A stretch of DNA of 64,000 nucleotides from positions 1-64,000 of the IMG/VR virus record IMGVR_UViG_3300041583_000345; one strand, 5' to 3'. Position numbers and translations under genes: made by a program. Origin of the DNA: a virus. Positions 41,228 to 47,598 of this stretch are shown here, one piece after another. The stretch's first letter is position 1. Each line of letters opens with the position of its first letter. The notes under the pieces were generated by a model. That model was not told the origin of the DNA. It saw only the letters and a list, made by a program, of their open reading frames with translations, and searched no databases.

Positions 41228-41836
41228 TTATTTCTTTTTCGGTTCTGTTAATTCTCGTATTACTTTTAATTTAAATTCTGATATTTTTGAAGTGGGTATT
41301 TTGTATTTGTTTGCAATTTCTTTTACTATCTCCTGTGATATGCGGTTTCTTACTTCAGGTTTAAATTCTTTTATTTTCTCTCCTGATAGTACCTTGCGGG
41401 CTTCTAGTACTGCTAAAGTCCAATTTTGATTTTCTGCCTTATTGTCTGTATATTTACTTTCAACTAATTTATTGGGTTTTTGAGCTATTTCTACTGTGAC
41501 TTTCTTTTTACTAATTAGGGACTCACTTTTATTTACTACCTCTACAGTAACTTTCTTACTAACTTCTAAGACAAATTCATCTTGGTAGGGTACAAAATAG
41601 GTGTCTTCATCTACAATTACTTCTAGTTTTAATGTTCCTTTTAAGTGTTCTGGAAGTAATTTTAATTTTCCTAAATGGACTTTGCAGTTCCCTTCGGAGT
41701 TAATTACTCCGTTAAAAAGTAAACTTTGGTTGCTATTTTCCAATATTAAACGAGCTTTAGCGTTACTTAAATCTGCTCCTTCAACCGCTATTTTACATTC
41801 AAAATCTTCCTCTTTATCTTTATATATTATATGCAT
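41228..41836 (-). CDS. hypothetical protein, structural candidate
   Basis: 202 residues. A beta-rich N-terminal domain (EDFECKIAVEGADLSNAKAR) is followed by two copies of a K-K-V-T-V-E segment (SKKVTVEVVNKS and KKKVTVEIAQKP) and a helical basic C-terminus. It is the first gene after the tRNA array and heads the fibre-like group. No family recognised. Confidence 0.6.
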   Translation of the reverse strand: MHIIYKDKEEDFECKIAVEGADLSNAKARLILENSNQSLLFNGVINSEGNCKVHLGKLKLLPEHLKGTLKLEVIVDEDTYFVPYQDEFVLEVSKKVTVEVVNKSESLISKKKVTVEIAQKPNKLVESKYTDNKAENQNWTLAVLEARKVLSGEKIKEFKPEVRNRISQEIVKEIANKYKIPTSKISEFKLKVIRELTEPKKK

Positions 41837-41938
41837 AATACTGTTTAGTTACCTTATTTAATATAAATAGGAAGAAACTTATGTTATACCTTTTTTAAAG
41901 GGGTTTTAATATTTAACATATTGGATAATATTAAAAAG

Positions 41939-42011
41939 TGGTCCCTACAGGATTCGAACCTGTGACCTTCTCGTTATGAGCGAGCTGCTCTACCATCTGA
42001 GCTAAGAGACC
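41939..42011 (-). tRNA. tRNA with CAT anticodon (elongator Met or Ile2)
   Basis: 73 nt; all four arms pair; anticodon loop CTCATAA. A loop of this form is common in tRNA-Ile2, whose C34 becomes lysidine; Met is the alternative. Confidence 0.85.
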
Positions 42012-42070
42012 TGGTCTTTTTTAGAGTTTTGAAATAGAACTCAAGGATATATCGACCTATAAAACTATTT

Positions 42071-42146
42071 TGGTAGCGGGGGTCAGACTCGAACTGACGA
42101 CCTTTGGGTTATGAGCCCAACGAGCTGCCTACTGCTCTACCCCGCG
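42071..42146 (-). tRNA. initiator tRNA-fMet (CAT)
   Basis: 76 nt with encoded CCA. Initiator marks: unpaired C1-U72 and three G-C pairs in the anticodon stem (GGG/CCC). Loop CTCATAA. Confidence 0.92.
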
Positions 42147-42151
42147 ATTTG

Positions 42152-42265
42152 CTAATTAAAAAGGATTCGAACCTTAATCCTGTCTCTACTTTCATTCCCG
42201 TCATCTGCTAAACACAGATCGTAAAACTACTCCTTTCTGCTGTGCACCATTACACCGTAATTAAT
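42152..42265 (-). tRNA. aberrant tRNA-like element with ~40-nt excess
   Basis: A good T arm (AAGGTTCGAATCCTT) and a Gln-like D arm (GGTGTAATGGTGCAC) lie 114 nt end to end, about 40 nt too long, and no normal anticodon arm can be drawn. AT-rich ends pair partly. Degenerate tRNA or tRNA with an insertion. Confidence 0.45.
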
Positions 42266-42313
42266 CAAAGGATTGCAATCCTCCATAGTAAAGTTAATTA
42301 CTCTTTACATTTG

Positions 42314-42385
42314 CGGCCTATGAGAGTTTCAATCTCTCTACTCCATCGTGACAGGATGGGATGATAGTCAGTTCACCAATAGGCC
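42314..42385 (-). tRNA. tRNA-Asp (GTC)
   Basis: 72 nt. Acceptor GGCCTAT/ATAGGCC is perfect; loop CTGTCAC. D loop lacks the usual GG and the T loop is ATTGAAA, so tertiary contacts are altered. Confidence 0.75.
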
Positions 42386-42516
42386 AGTTTCACTTAGTGA
42401 GGATACTAAGCTAGATTTTAACGGTTTTATTTACTTTCAAACAAACACATTAGTGTCTTACCACATTAAAAAAAGTCAAATTACTGGGGGCTATATTACC
42501 TGCCTTTCTTCCTCAG

Positions 42517-42542
42517 AGGGTGGCATTAAGGATGTCCACCCT
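42517..42542. repeat. 7-bp inverted repeat in a tRNA spacer
   Basis: AGGGTGG and CCACCCT with a 12-base loop, in the 217-base spacer between tRNA-Asp and tRNA-Ala, which has no other recognisable content. Confidence 0.6.
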
Positions 42543-42602
42543 ATTATCCCTATTTATTTTATAGACTCCATAGATGTCTTATTAAGTACCTCTTACTTAT
42601 TG

Positions 42603-42675
42603 TGGGCCGGACGAGGTTCGAACTCGCATACTTTTCGTTGCAAACGAAGTGCTAAGCCAGTTTAGCTACCGGGCC
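42603..42675 (-). tRNA. tRNA-Ala (TGC)
   Basis: 73 nt; loop TTTGCAA; T arm GAGTTCGAACCTC. One C-C mismatch in the acceptor stem. Confidence 0.85.
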
Positions 42676-42877
42676 AAATTATTAAAAACTCTTTGTACAA
42701 ATTTCAGTGTAATATCACGCTCTTAACGCTATGAACCTAATCACCAATACCTTTACAATAAACACAACTGCTGATACAGTCTATAGCTATCCACTTTCAA
42801 TTGTGGTCTTTCTCGCCTTTTCTATCAGGGAATGCTTTCACTATGTCTATCTTTAAGCAAAGAATTTTTAATAAAAG

Positions 42878-42949
42878 TACTCCTGGAGGGTATCGATCCC
42901 TCTACTCTACCGTGAAAGGGTAGTGACTTAGCCAGTTGTCGACAGGAGC
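42878..42949 (-). tRNA. tRNA-Glu (TTC)
   Basis: 72 nt; acceptor GCTCCTG/CAGGAGT; loop CTTTCAC. T loop is ATCGATA instead of TTCGANN. Confidence 0.82.
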
Positions 42950-43031
42950 ATTTGTAACTTTTGTAATATTCCCAGAGTTACCAACTGTACCAACCTACGA
43001 TTTGGAGAGCATCCACGCCTATATGAGTGTA

Positions 43032-43096
43032 CCCGAAGGTATTTGTTATTTCAACTCATATCTGTAATCTCTATCTTCGATCCCTTGTACTTCGGG
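43032..43096. repeat. 65-nt spacer element with perfect 7-bp inverted ends
   Basis: CCCGAAG at the left and CTTCGGG at the right. Length and 7-bp closing stem mimic a short tRNA, but no anticodon arm or T loop is evident. An inner inverted repeat ATATGAGT/ACTCATAT overlaps its left side. Confidence 0.6.
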
Positions 43097-43102
43097 CTTT
43101 TG

Positions 43103-43174
43103 AGCGAATAGAGGGAATCAGACCCTCGTCCTCTGGGTGGAAGCCAGATATAATAATCACTATACTATATTCGC
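43103..43174 (-). tRNA. tRNA-Gly (TCC)
   Basis: 72 nt; acceptor GCGAATA/TATTCGC perfect; anticodon arm TCTGG-CTTCCAC-CCAGA; T loop TCTGATT. Confidence 0.87.
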
Positions 43175-43228
43175 ATTAAAAGTAAACATTGACCTCCCTC
43201 GGTGATATTATCGTTAAGCGAGGTTAAT

Positions 43229-43310
43229 TTACTTTTGAGCCTCTACAAGGAATCGAACCCTGTTCCTCCGGGTACAAACCGGGCACATTACCATTTATGC
43301 TTTAGAGGCA
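43229..43310. repeat. 82-bp direct repeat containing tRNA-Thr, copy 1
   Basis: Identical to 43501-43582. The unit is a whole tRNA-Thr with 9 extra bases on one side. Confidence 0.9.
43238..43309 (-). tRNA. tRNA-Thr (TGT), copy 1
   Basis: 72 nt; acceptor GCCTCTA/TAGAGGC; loop TTTGTAC; T arm CAGGGTTCGATTCC. Confidence 0.9.
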
Positions 43311-43500
43311 AAATAAAATAAGTTTTTTGTACCCAATGTACATCATATCGGTATTACCCGAGGTTTGATTTTTTATTTTTTACCTCTTTGTGCACTTGGT
43401 AAAAAATATTATTCCAAACTCTACCCTCCCTAGTCTCTATTTCGAAATTCACCTAGCTATCTGGGATTTATATACCGAGGGGTTATACCTCAGTCTTCAC

Positions 43501-43582
43501 TTACTTTTGAGCCTCTACAAGGAATCGAACCCTGTTCCTCCGGGTACAAACCGGGCACATTACCATTTATGCTTTAGAGGCA
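43501..43582. repeat. 82-bp direct repeat containing tRNA-Thr, copy 2
   Basis: Identical to 43229-43310, 272 bases away. The 190 bases between the copies hold no gene I can recognise. Confidence 0.9.
43510..43581 (-). tRNA. tRNA-Thr (TGT), copy 2
   Basis: Identical to the copy at 43238-43309. Confidence 0.9.
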
Positions 43583-43647
43583 GTTAAGTTAGAATGGTGA
43601 TTTGAATACCTTTTAAGTTCTCCTTCGAACGTCTAACTTATATTTTG

Positions 43648-43800
43648 TAGCCCTAGTTGGAATCGAACCAACCTTTGATAAGTTACTTACTCTAATGTTT
43701 TAACTTTTCTCTTCAAACTAGTATAAGAAGTGTTAAACCAAAAGCCGTAACGTTATCCCACTGATAGTAGTAGGAGCGATCCACTACTATATATAGGACC
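43648..43800 (-). tRNA. aberrant tRNA-like element, ~153 nt
   Basis: The T arm is perfect (GTTGGTTCGATTCCAAC) and the ends can pair (GGTCCTA with TAGGGCT, two G-U). Between them lie about 75 bases too many, including a strong hairpin (TAGTAGTGG/TCCTACTA). No normal anticodon arm. Either two broken tRNAs joined or a tRNA carrying an insertion. Confidence 0.45.
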
Positions 43801-43812
43801 ATTTTAATTTTG

Positions 43813-43915
43813 TAGCTATGTTAGGATTCGAACCTAATCCGGCTTTACAATTCTAAGTGAACTTATCGTTAAACTTAACCCTGGAGAGGTGCTATCAACT
43901 AATGATTTCACAGCT
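43813..43915 (-). tRNA. aberrant tRNA-like element, 103 nt
   Basis: Ends pair (AGCTGTG with CATAGCT) and the T arm is perfect (TTAGGTTCGAATCCTAA). The D loop is very short, and an inner TAAGT/ACTTA stem resembles a long variable arm. I cannot place a convincing anticodon. Confidence 0.45.
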
Positions 43916-43924
43916 ATAATTTTG

Positions 43925-43997
43925 TACTCGTGGCAGGACTCGAACCTGCAAAAGACCGTTTCTAAGACGGCCGTGTATACCATTCCACCACACGAGC
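43925..43997 (-). tRNA. tRNA-Leu (TAG) with short variable loop
   Basis: 73 nt; anticodon arm GCCGT-CTTAGAA-ACGGT; Leu-type D arm GTGGAATGGTATACAC. The long variable arm expected of bacterial tRNA-Leu is missing. Confidence 0.85.
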
Positions 43998-44000
43998 AAT

Positions 44001-44021
44001 TTATCCAATATGTCAATGAAC
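44001..44021 (-). repeat. tRNA leader repeat, copy 1
   Basis: 21 bases identical to 47691-47711. Each copy sits between a promoter motif and the first tRNA of a run. Confidence 0.75.
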
Positions 44022-44037
44022 CTATCTTTATTATATA

Positions 44038-44049
44038 TAAATATACGAA
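44038..44049 (-). promoter_or_regulatory. phage promoter motif inside tRNA array
   Basis: Minus-strand core TTCGTATATTTA, 40 bases upstream of tRNA-Leu(TAG); would start a second tRNA transcript. Confidence 0.65.
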
Positions 44050-44089
44050 CTATTTACTGTATATCCTAATTTTTTTATGTTTATTTTTG

Positions 44090-44159
44090 AGAGTAAGGTA
44101 GGAATCGAACCTACTCTGTTGGTTTTGCAAACCAACTGTTCTCCAAGAACAACTCACTC
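44090..44159 (-). tRNA. tRNA-Cys (GCA)
   Basis: 70 nt; acceptor GAGTGAG/CTTACTC; anticodon arm TTGGT-TTGCAAA-ACCAA; good T arm. The next gene upstream ends 6 bases away. Confidence 0.87.
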
Positions 44160-44165
44160 ATTTAC

Positions 44166-44675
44166 CTAGAATAATAGGTAAGGTTTCCACTCTTCAGGTA
44201 TAAAACTTGTTTTCTTTAATAACATTAAGTAGTGTGGTCTTTTTGGTTTAGGTATTTCCCTACCGTATTCTTTTAATGTTAAATTTGCTTTTTCGTTATT
44301 ACAAATTTTACAAGCAGTTACTAAGTTATCCCAAGTGTTTGGTCCTCCTTTTGATTGTGGTACTACGTGATCTAATGTAAGTGTTTTTCTGTTATTACAA
44401 CCGCAGTATACGCATTCATGTCCATCTCTTTTAAATACATTATCTCTTGTTAGAGCTACTTTCTGGTATTCTAGTTTTACATAAGTGTAGACTCTAATAA
44501 CAGATGGTTTAAAAATTTCTAGTTTGGGGTTTACAACTCCAAATGTTTCGGGGTGTTCAACTACTACATCAGCATTACCTTTATACGAAATCACGAAAGC
44601 TCTTTCGGTAGTAATGATGCTTCTTGCAATGTAGCTTGAATCAACCACTAATGTTTTGTCATAACGATTTTTCAT
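44166..44675 (-). CDS. HNH endonuclease (McrA-like), homing candidate
   Basis: 169 residues. The C-terminal half has CVYCGCNNRKTLTLDHVVPQ, SKGGPNTWDNLVTACKICNN: an HNH site with two zinc Cys pairs. The N-terminal ~80 residues are beta-rich and may bind DNA. It lies alone between tRNA-Cys and tRNA-Trp, the usual place for a homing nuclease that spreads tRNA clusters. Confidence 0.85.
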   Translation of the reverse strand: MKNRYDKTLVVDSSYIARSIITTERAFVISYKGNADVVVEHPETFGVVNPKLEIFKPSVIRVYTYVKLEYQKVALTRDNVFKRDGHECVYCGCNNRKTLTLDHVVPQSKGGPNTWDNLVTACKICNNEKANLTLKEYGREIPKPKRPHYLMLLKKTSFIPEEWKPYLLF

Positions 44676-44700
44676 GAGTTAATAATTAAGTTAATGTTTG

Positions 44701-44769
44701 CGCAACCCCAAGGAATCGAACCTTGTCCTATAGTTTTGGAGACTATTTGGCTACCTTAGCCCGAGAAGC
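44701..44769 (-). tRNA. tRNA-Trp (CCA)
   Basis: 69 nt; anticodon arm ATAGT-CTCCAAA-ACTAT; T arm CAAGGTTCGATTCCTTG. Two U-U mismatches in the acceptor stem. Confidence 0.8.
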
Positions 44770-44779
44770 ATTTTGTTTG

Positions 44780-44851
44780 AACCTCCACCAAGAATCGAAC
44801 TTGGATCTAAACTTTAGAAGAGTTTTGTTATGTCCATTTAACTATGGAGGT
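44780..44851 (-). tRNA. tRNA-Arg (TCT)
   Basis: 72 nt; acceptor ACCTCCA/TGGAGGT; anticodon arm AAACT-CTTCTAA-AGTTT. Reads the AGA/AGG codons frequent in AT-rich genes. Confidence 0.9.
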
Positions 44852-44856
44852 AGTTG

Positions 44857-44928
44857 AGGCTTTAGAGAGATTCGAACTCCCATTTTTCGGTTCGTAGCCG
44901 AAGGTTCTGTCCATTGAACTATAAAGCC
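44857..44928 (-). tRNA. tRNA-Arg (ACG)
   Basis: 72 nt; acceptor GGCTTTA/TAAAGCC; anticodon arm TTCGG-CTACGAA-CCGAA. A34 needs the host deaminase TadA to become inosine. Confidence 0.9.
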
Positions 44929-44933
44929 ATTTG

Positions 44934-45006
44934 TACCCATAGTAGGATTCGAACCTACAGCTTACAGGGCTTAAACCTGTTGTGTTTACCGTTTCACCAT
45001 ATGGGC
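44934..45006 (-). tRNA. tRNA-Leu (TAA) with short variable loop
   Basis: 73 nt; acceptor GCCCATA/TATGGGT; anticodon arm ACAGG-TTTAAGC-CCTGT. Again lacks the long variable arm. Its 5' 21 bases are also the end of the GIY-YIG gene. Confidence 0.87.
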
Positions 45007-45666
45007 ATTTTTTTTCATTTCACGAGTCTTCCTAAGACTTTCTCTTATCTTTTTTTTAGTTTCCTCACTCCTTGGTTTTCCGTATTGTGAGTTTTTATTC
45101 CCACACCCCTGTCCTATTTTAGCTTTTTTCATCTTAAGTATAGTCTCTTTCGAGTGTTTTTTTCCTAGAAAAGAGTTATGAATATGTCCGCTTTTTTTTA
45201 GACCTCTTTTTATTTTTTTAGAGATAGTGTCTTTGTCCTGCTGTGTTAGATTTTTTACCCACTCTTTTTTTGTATCTTTAAGTTTTAGTATATATGCCTC
45301 TCTCCAATCTACGTCCTGTTGTAATTTCTGTTTTCTAATCTCATTTGCACACCTAGAAGTTTCTATACTAAATCCATTTCCTCCTGTTATTAAGTTTAAG
45401 CAGTTTACACTGTTTAGATCCTGTTCTGTTATTAACTGCATTTCAGCTTGAACTAGGTCTTCTCTTGAATTAAAATACTTAATTATCTCAACCTTAAAAT
45501 TGTCTCTACCGTACTTAGTTACTTCGTAGCGTAGTCTTGTACCGCTTCCTAAATATCCGTCATCGATACGGTTAGTTGAATGCATTCCTAGGTAATATCT
45601 ACTGTTTATTATATTTGTTGTTTTATAAGTAAAGTGGTATTTCTTCTTTTTTGAATAGTTAGCCAT
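44986..45666 (-). CDS. GIY-YIG homing endonuclease with NUMOD3 motifs
   Basis: 226 residues. The GIY-YIG-like core reads FTYKTTNIINSRYYLGMHST and YLGSGTRLRYEVTKYGRDNF, then FNSREDLVQAEMQLITEQDL with the catalytic Glu. The C-terminus has repeated DNA-binding NUMOD3 segments (FLGKKHSKETILKMKKAKIG and YGKPRSEETKKKIRESL). Its last codons run into tRNA-Leu(TAA), so insertion or drift has fused the two ends. Confidence 0.87.
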   Translation of the reverse strand: MANYSKKKKYHFTYKTTNIINSRYYLGMHSTNRIDDGYLGSGTRLRYEVTKYGRDNFKVEIIKYFNSREDLVQAEMQLITEQDLNSVNCLNLITGGNGFSIETSRCANEIRKQKLQQDVDWREAYILKLKDTKKEWVKNLTQQDKDTISKKIKRGLKKSGHIHNSFLGKKHSKETILKMKKAKIGQGCGNKNSQYGKPRSEETKKKIRESLRKTREMKKNAHMVKR

Positions 45667-45713
45667 TTATGTTTGTTTATTATAAATAGCTAACTGTTTC
45701 AAAAAGTATACTG

Positions 45714-45785
45714 GGTGTAAGGAAGGTATCGATCCTTCGTCTTTTGATTCACAGTCAAACATTCTACCATTGAACTACAAACACC
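45714..45785 (-). tRNA. tRNA-His (GTG)
   Basis: 72 nt including the G-1 that pairs with C73; anticodon arm TTTGA-CTGTGAA-TCAAA. Two U-U mismatches in the acceptor stem; T loop ATCGATA. Confidence 0.85.
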
Positions 45786-45791
45786 ATGTTT

Positions 45792-45813
45792 GTAAGGCTC
45801 CCACTTTCCTTAC
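45792..45813. repeat. 6-bp hairpin in tRNA spacer
   Basis: GTAAGG and CCTTAC separated by 10 bases, in the 120-base spacer between tRNA-His and tRNA-Met. The remainder of the spacer holds nothing I recognise. Confidence 0.5.
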
Positions 45814-45905
45814 TTGTCAGTCTATAGTTGTCTCTTACGAGGTGCGGGTGACTGAATTATCCTCCACATATTTCTATGTTTGAACCCGAGCGGTTTTAAA
45901 TATAG

Positions 45906-45977
45906 TACCAATAGATGGAATTGAACCATCAACCTACTCCGTATGAAAGAGCCGCTCTACCATTGAGCTATATTGGT
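45906..45977 (-). tRNA. tRNA-Met (CAT), elongator type
   Basis: 72 nt; acceptor ACCAATA/TATTGGT; anticodon loop TTCATAC, the form seen in elongator Met of Bacteroidota. Ile2 is the alternative. Confidence 0.85.
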
Positions 45978-45983
45978 ATTTTG

Positions 45984-46069
45984 AGGAAGAAATCGGAATC
46001 GAACCGAATGCCTTTTACAGCACGATTATCTTAGCAGGATACCCTAATCACCATCATAGTTTATCTTCC
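45984..46069 (-). tRNA. tRNA-Ser (GCT), class II
   Basis: 86 nt; acceptor GGAAGAT/TTCTTCC; anticodon loop CTGCTAA; variable arm GTGC/GCAT; T arm TCGGTTCGATTCCGA. Confidence 0.85.
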
Positions 46070-46074
46070 TTTTG

Positions 46075-46148
46075 TCGATCTAGCAGGATTTGAACCTGCG
46101 GCTTATTCGGTATCAGCGAATTACTCTACCGGGCTGAGTTATAGATCG
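46075..46148 (-). tRNA. tRNA-Ile (GAT)
   Basis: 74 nt; acceptor CGATCTA/TAGATCG perfect; anticodon arm ATTCG-CTGATAC-CGAAT. Confidence 0.92.
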
Positions 46149-46151
46149 AAG

Positions 46152-46214
46152 TTGATTACAACCTGACTCCTTTCGAACTTTGAGAAACTCGTATCATTCA
46201 ATTTTTGTAATCAA
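46152..46214. repeat. 63-nt spacer element with perfect 8-bp inverted ends
   Basis: TTGATTAC at one end, GTAATCAA at the other. On the minus strand it also contains CTCAAAGTTCGAAAGGAG, a T-arm-like hairpin, so it may be a shrunken tRNA relic. Confidence 0.6.
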
Positions 46215-46281
46215 TCCTGTATGAAGAGTTTTTAATACGATCACTAGAACTCAAGGGCAGGACTTCCTATAAACTAATTGG

Positions 46282-46355
46282 AGGGTTGGGTGGGGGTCGA
46301 ACCCACGGAATCTTTTACTTAACAGGCAAATGCTTTACCACTTAGCTACCAACCC
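46282..46355 (-). tRNA. tRNA-Asn (GTT)
   Basis: 74 nt; acceptor GGGTTGG/CCAACCC; anticodon arm TTTGC-CTGTTAA-GTAAA; T arm GTGGGTTCGACCCCCAC. Confidence 0.92.
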
Positions 46356-46442
46356 TGAATTTAGTCTCTCCTAATAGTCACCCCTCTATAAGCTTCTCAG
46401 TTATGGTTCTGTGGGGTAGAAGCAACTAACTACGATGTAGTT

Positions 46443-46523
46443 GTTACGATTAAAGGACTCGAACCTTCATTGGGTATATCTACCGGTACTGCCAATGGAA
46501 CAGTCAACGCACCTGCATCGTAA
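46443..46523 (-). tRNA. tRNA-like element with 18-nt anticodon loop
   Basis: 81 nt. Acceptor TTACGAT/ATCGTAA is perfect, the T arm is normal (AAGGTTCGAGTCCTT), and ATTGG/CCAAT form a 5-bp anticodon stem. The loop has 18 bases (with the palindrome TACCGGTA) instead of 7, so no anticodon can be assigned. Consistent with an 11-nt insertion. Confidence 0.6.
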
Positions 46524-46531
46524 TATGATGG

Positions 46532-46604
46532 TGGAATCTGAAGGAATCGAACCTTCTCCTTTAGTTCTTCAGACTAGCGTGCGAACCATCTACACAAAAA
46601 TTCC
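46532..46604 (-). tRNA. tRNA-Phe (GAA)
   Basis: 73 nt; acceptor GGAATTT/AGATTCC; anticodon loop CTGAAGA; T arm GAAGGTTCGATTCCTTC. Confidence 0.9.
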
Positions 46605-46750
46605 ATATCCCTTCGTTGCTACTTACACTTTCTAGCTAGTGTGCTTTCACCCTTTCCCGTTTATTTTATATCGTCGTACTAATGGGGCTTACGCCACGAT
46701 ATTGGTTTGGCTTTTTTCCTGTTTCTTTCTTTCAGTAGCCTTCTGCCCGG

Positions 46751-46831
46751 TGGGGCAAGGTGGATTCGAACCACTCCCTTGCGGACGAGATTTACAGTCT
46801 CGCTGCCGTATCCGAACGACTTTCTCTCCCC
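46751..46831 (-). tRNA. tRNA-Tyr (GTA)
   Basis: 81 nt, class II; anticodon arm CGAGA-CTGTAAA-TCTCG; short variable arm; T arm GTGGTTCGAATCCAC. Confidence 0.9.
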
Positions 46832-46835
46832 TTTG

Positions 46836-46925
46836 ATTTTGTAATAGGACTTGAACCTATACGAAGACCTTGCGGTTACTTCAACCCTTGGAATGGGTCG
46901 TGTATCCCAATTTCACCACACAAAA
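46836..46925 (-). tRNA. class II tRNA with TCC anticodon
   Basis: 90 nt. Acceptor TTTTGTG/TACAAAA, a Leu-type D arm (GGTGAAATTGGGATACAC), a long variable arm (GAAG/CTTC) and T arm ATAGGTTCAAGTCCTAT. The anticodon arm ACCC-ATTCCAA-GGGT gives TCC, normally Gly, although the body is Leu- or Ser-like. A normal Gly(TCC) tRNA exists at 43103. Confidence 0.7.
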
Positions 46926-47024
46926 CAACTATCTTTAAGAAGACTGTAATCTCCAAATAAATAGACTAGTAAATGCAATTAACGATATTACAGTACCGTA
47001 TTTATATACACCCAACTAATTTTG

Positions 47025-47095
47025 TACCTCGTAGTGGAATCGAACCACTGCCAATTGCATGTAAAACAATTACGCTTCCATTACGCCAACGAGGC
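47025..47095 (-). tRNA. tRNA-Val (TAC)
   Basis: 71 nt; acceptor GCCTCGT/ACGAGGT; anticodon arm ATTGT-TTTACAT-GCAAT; T arm GTGGTTCGATTCCAC. Confidence 0.92.
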
Positions 47096-47154
47096 AAATT
47101 TAATTCTAAGCTTCGGACTTGATTCCTTCTATGAATTAATAACAGTCTCTTTTG

Positions 47155-47225
47155 TGCCCCTTGTAGGTAACGATCCTACTTCCCGATATTAAAAGTATCG
47201 TGCTTCACCTTAAAGCTTAAAGGGC
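47155..47225 (-). tRNA. tRNA-Lys (TTT)
   Basis: 71 nt; acceptor GCCCTTT/AAGGGGC; anticodon arm CGATA-CTTTTAA-TATCG; T loop ATCGTTA departs from consensus. Confidence 0.87.
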
Positions 47226-47282
47226 AATTCCGCATTTCTAAGATAGGTGGCATTTTTACACAGCCAGCGGACCTATTTGTGG

Positions 47283-47357
47283 TGGTCGGGTAGAGAAGAG
47301 TTGAACTTCCCGCCTCTCGCTTCCAAAGCGAGCTTCTCACCCCGAGAATACTACCCG
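47283..47357 (-). tRNA. tRNA-Pro (TGG)
   Basis: 75 nt with encoded CCA; acceptor CGGGTAG/CTACCCG; anticodon arm CTCGC-TTTGGAA-GCGAG. Confidence 0.92.
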
Positions 47358-47360
47358 TAT

Positions 47361-47426
47361 TAATCTACTTTTACCCTGGCTATATATGGCATTTCATATC
47401 TTTTACCCAGGCTATTTTGTAGATTA
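47361..47426. repeat. 66-nt spacer element forming a long hairpin
   Basis: Perfect 8-bp ends (TAATCTAC/GTAGATTA) enclose nested CCTGG/CCAGG and ATATG/CATAT stems, making one long rod. It contains two near-identical GGGTAAAAG segments. It fills the spacer between tRNA-Pro and tRNA-Gln. Confidence 0.65.
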
Positions 47427-47428
47427 TG

Positions 47429-47500
47429 TTAGTATACCAAGATTCGAACTTGGGCTATTTGATTCAAAGTCAAATGTGTTAACCGCTACACTATATACTA
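47429..47500 (-). tRNA. tRNA-Gln (TTG)
   Basis: 72 nt; acceptor TAGTATA/TATACTA with U1-A72; anticodon arm TTTGA-CTTTGAA-TCAAA. Confidence 0.92.
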
Positions 47501-47504
47501 ATTT

Positions 47505-47596
47505 AAAAACTACTTACACCTAATAAAGAAATCTCATCTTTTCTTCGCCCAGGGACGAATTAGTTTCATTGACTTAGGCGAATTACAGTAGTTTTT
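47505..47596. repeat. 92-nt spacer element with perfect 10-bp inverted ends
   Basis: AAAAACTACT and AGTAGTTTTT bound the spacer between tRNA-Gln and tRNA-Ser almost exactly. The interior has another TTCGCC/GGCGAA pair. Confidence 0.65.
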
Positions 47597-47598
47597 TG

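Noticed and set aside
42401-42602. Small gene in the tRNA-Asp to tRNA-Ala spacer
   Set aside because: No frame longer than about 20 codons with a start on the minus strand; only a hairpin is visible.
43925-43997. tRNA with TAG in the anticodon loop as an amber suppressor
   Set aside because: The anticodon itself is TAG, which reads CTA (Leu). A suppressor would need CTA. No in-frame TAG read-through is needed by the genes here.
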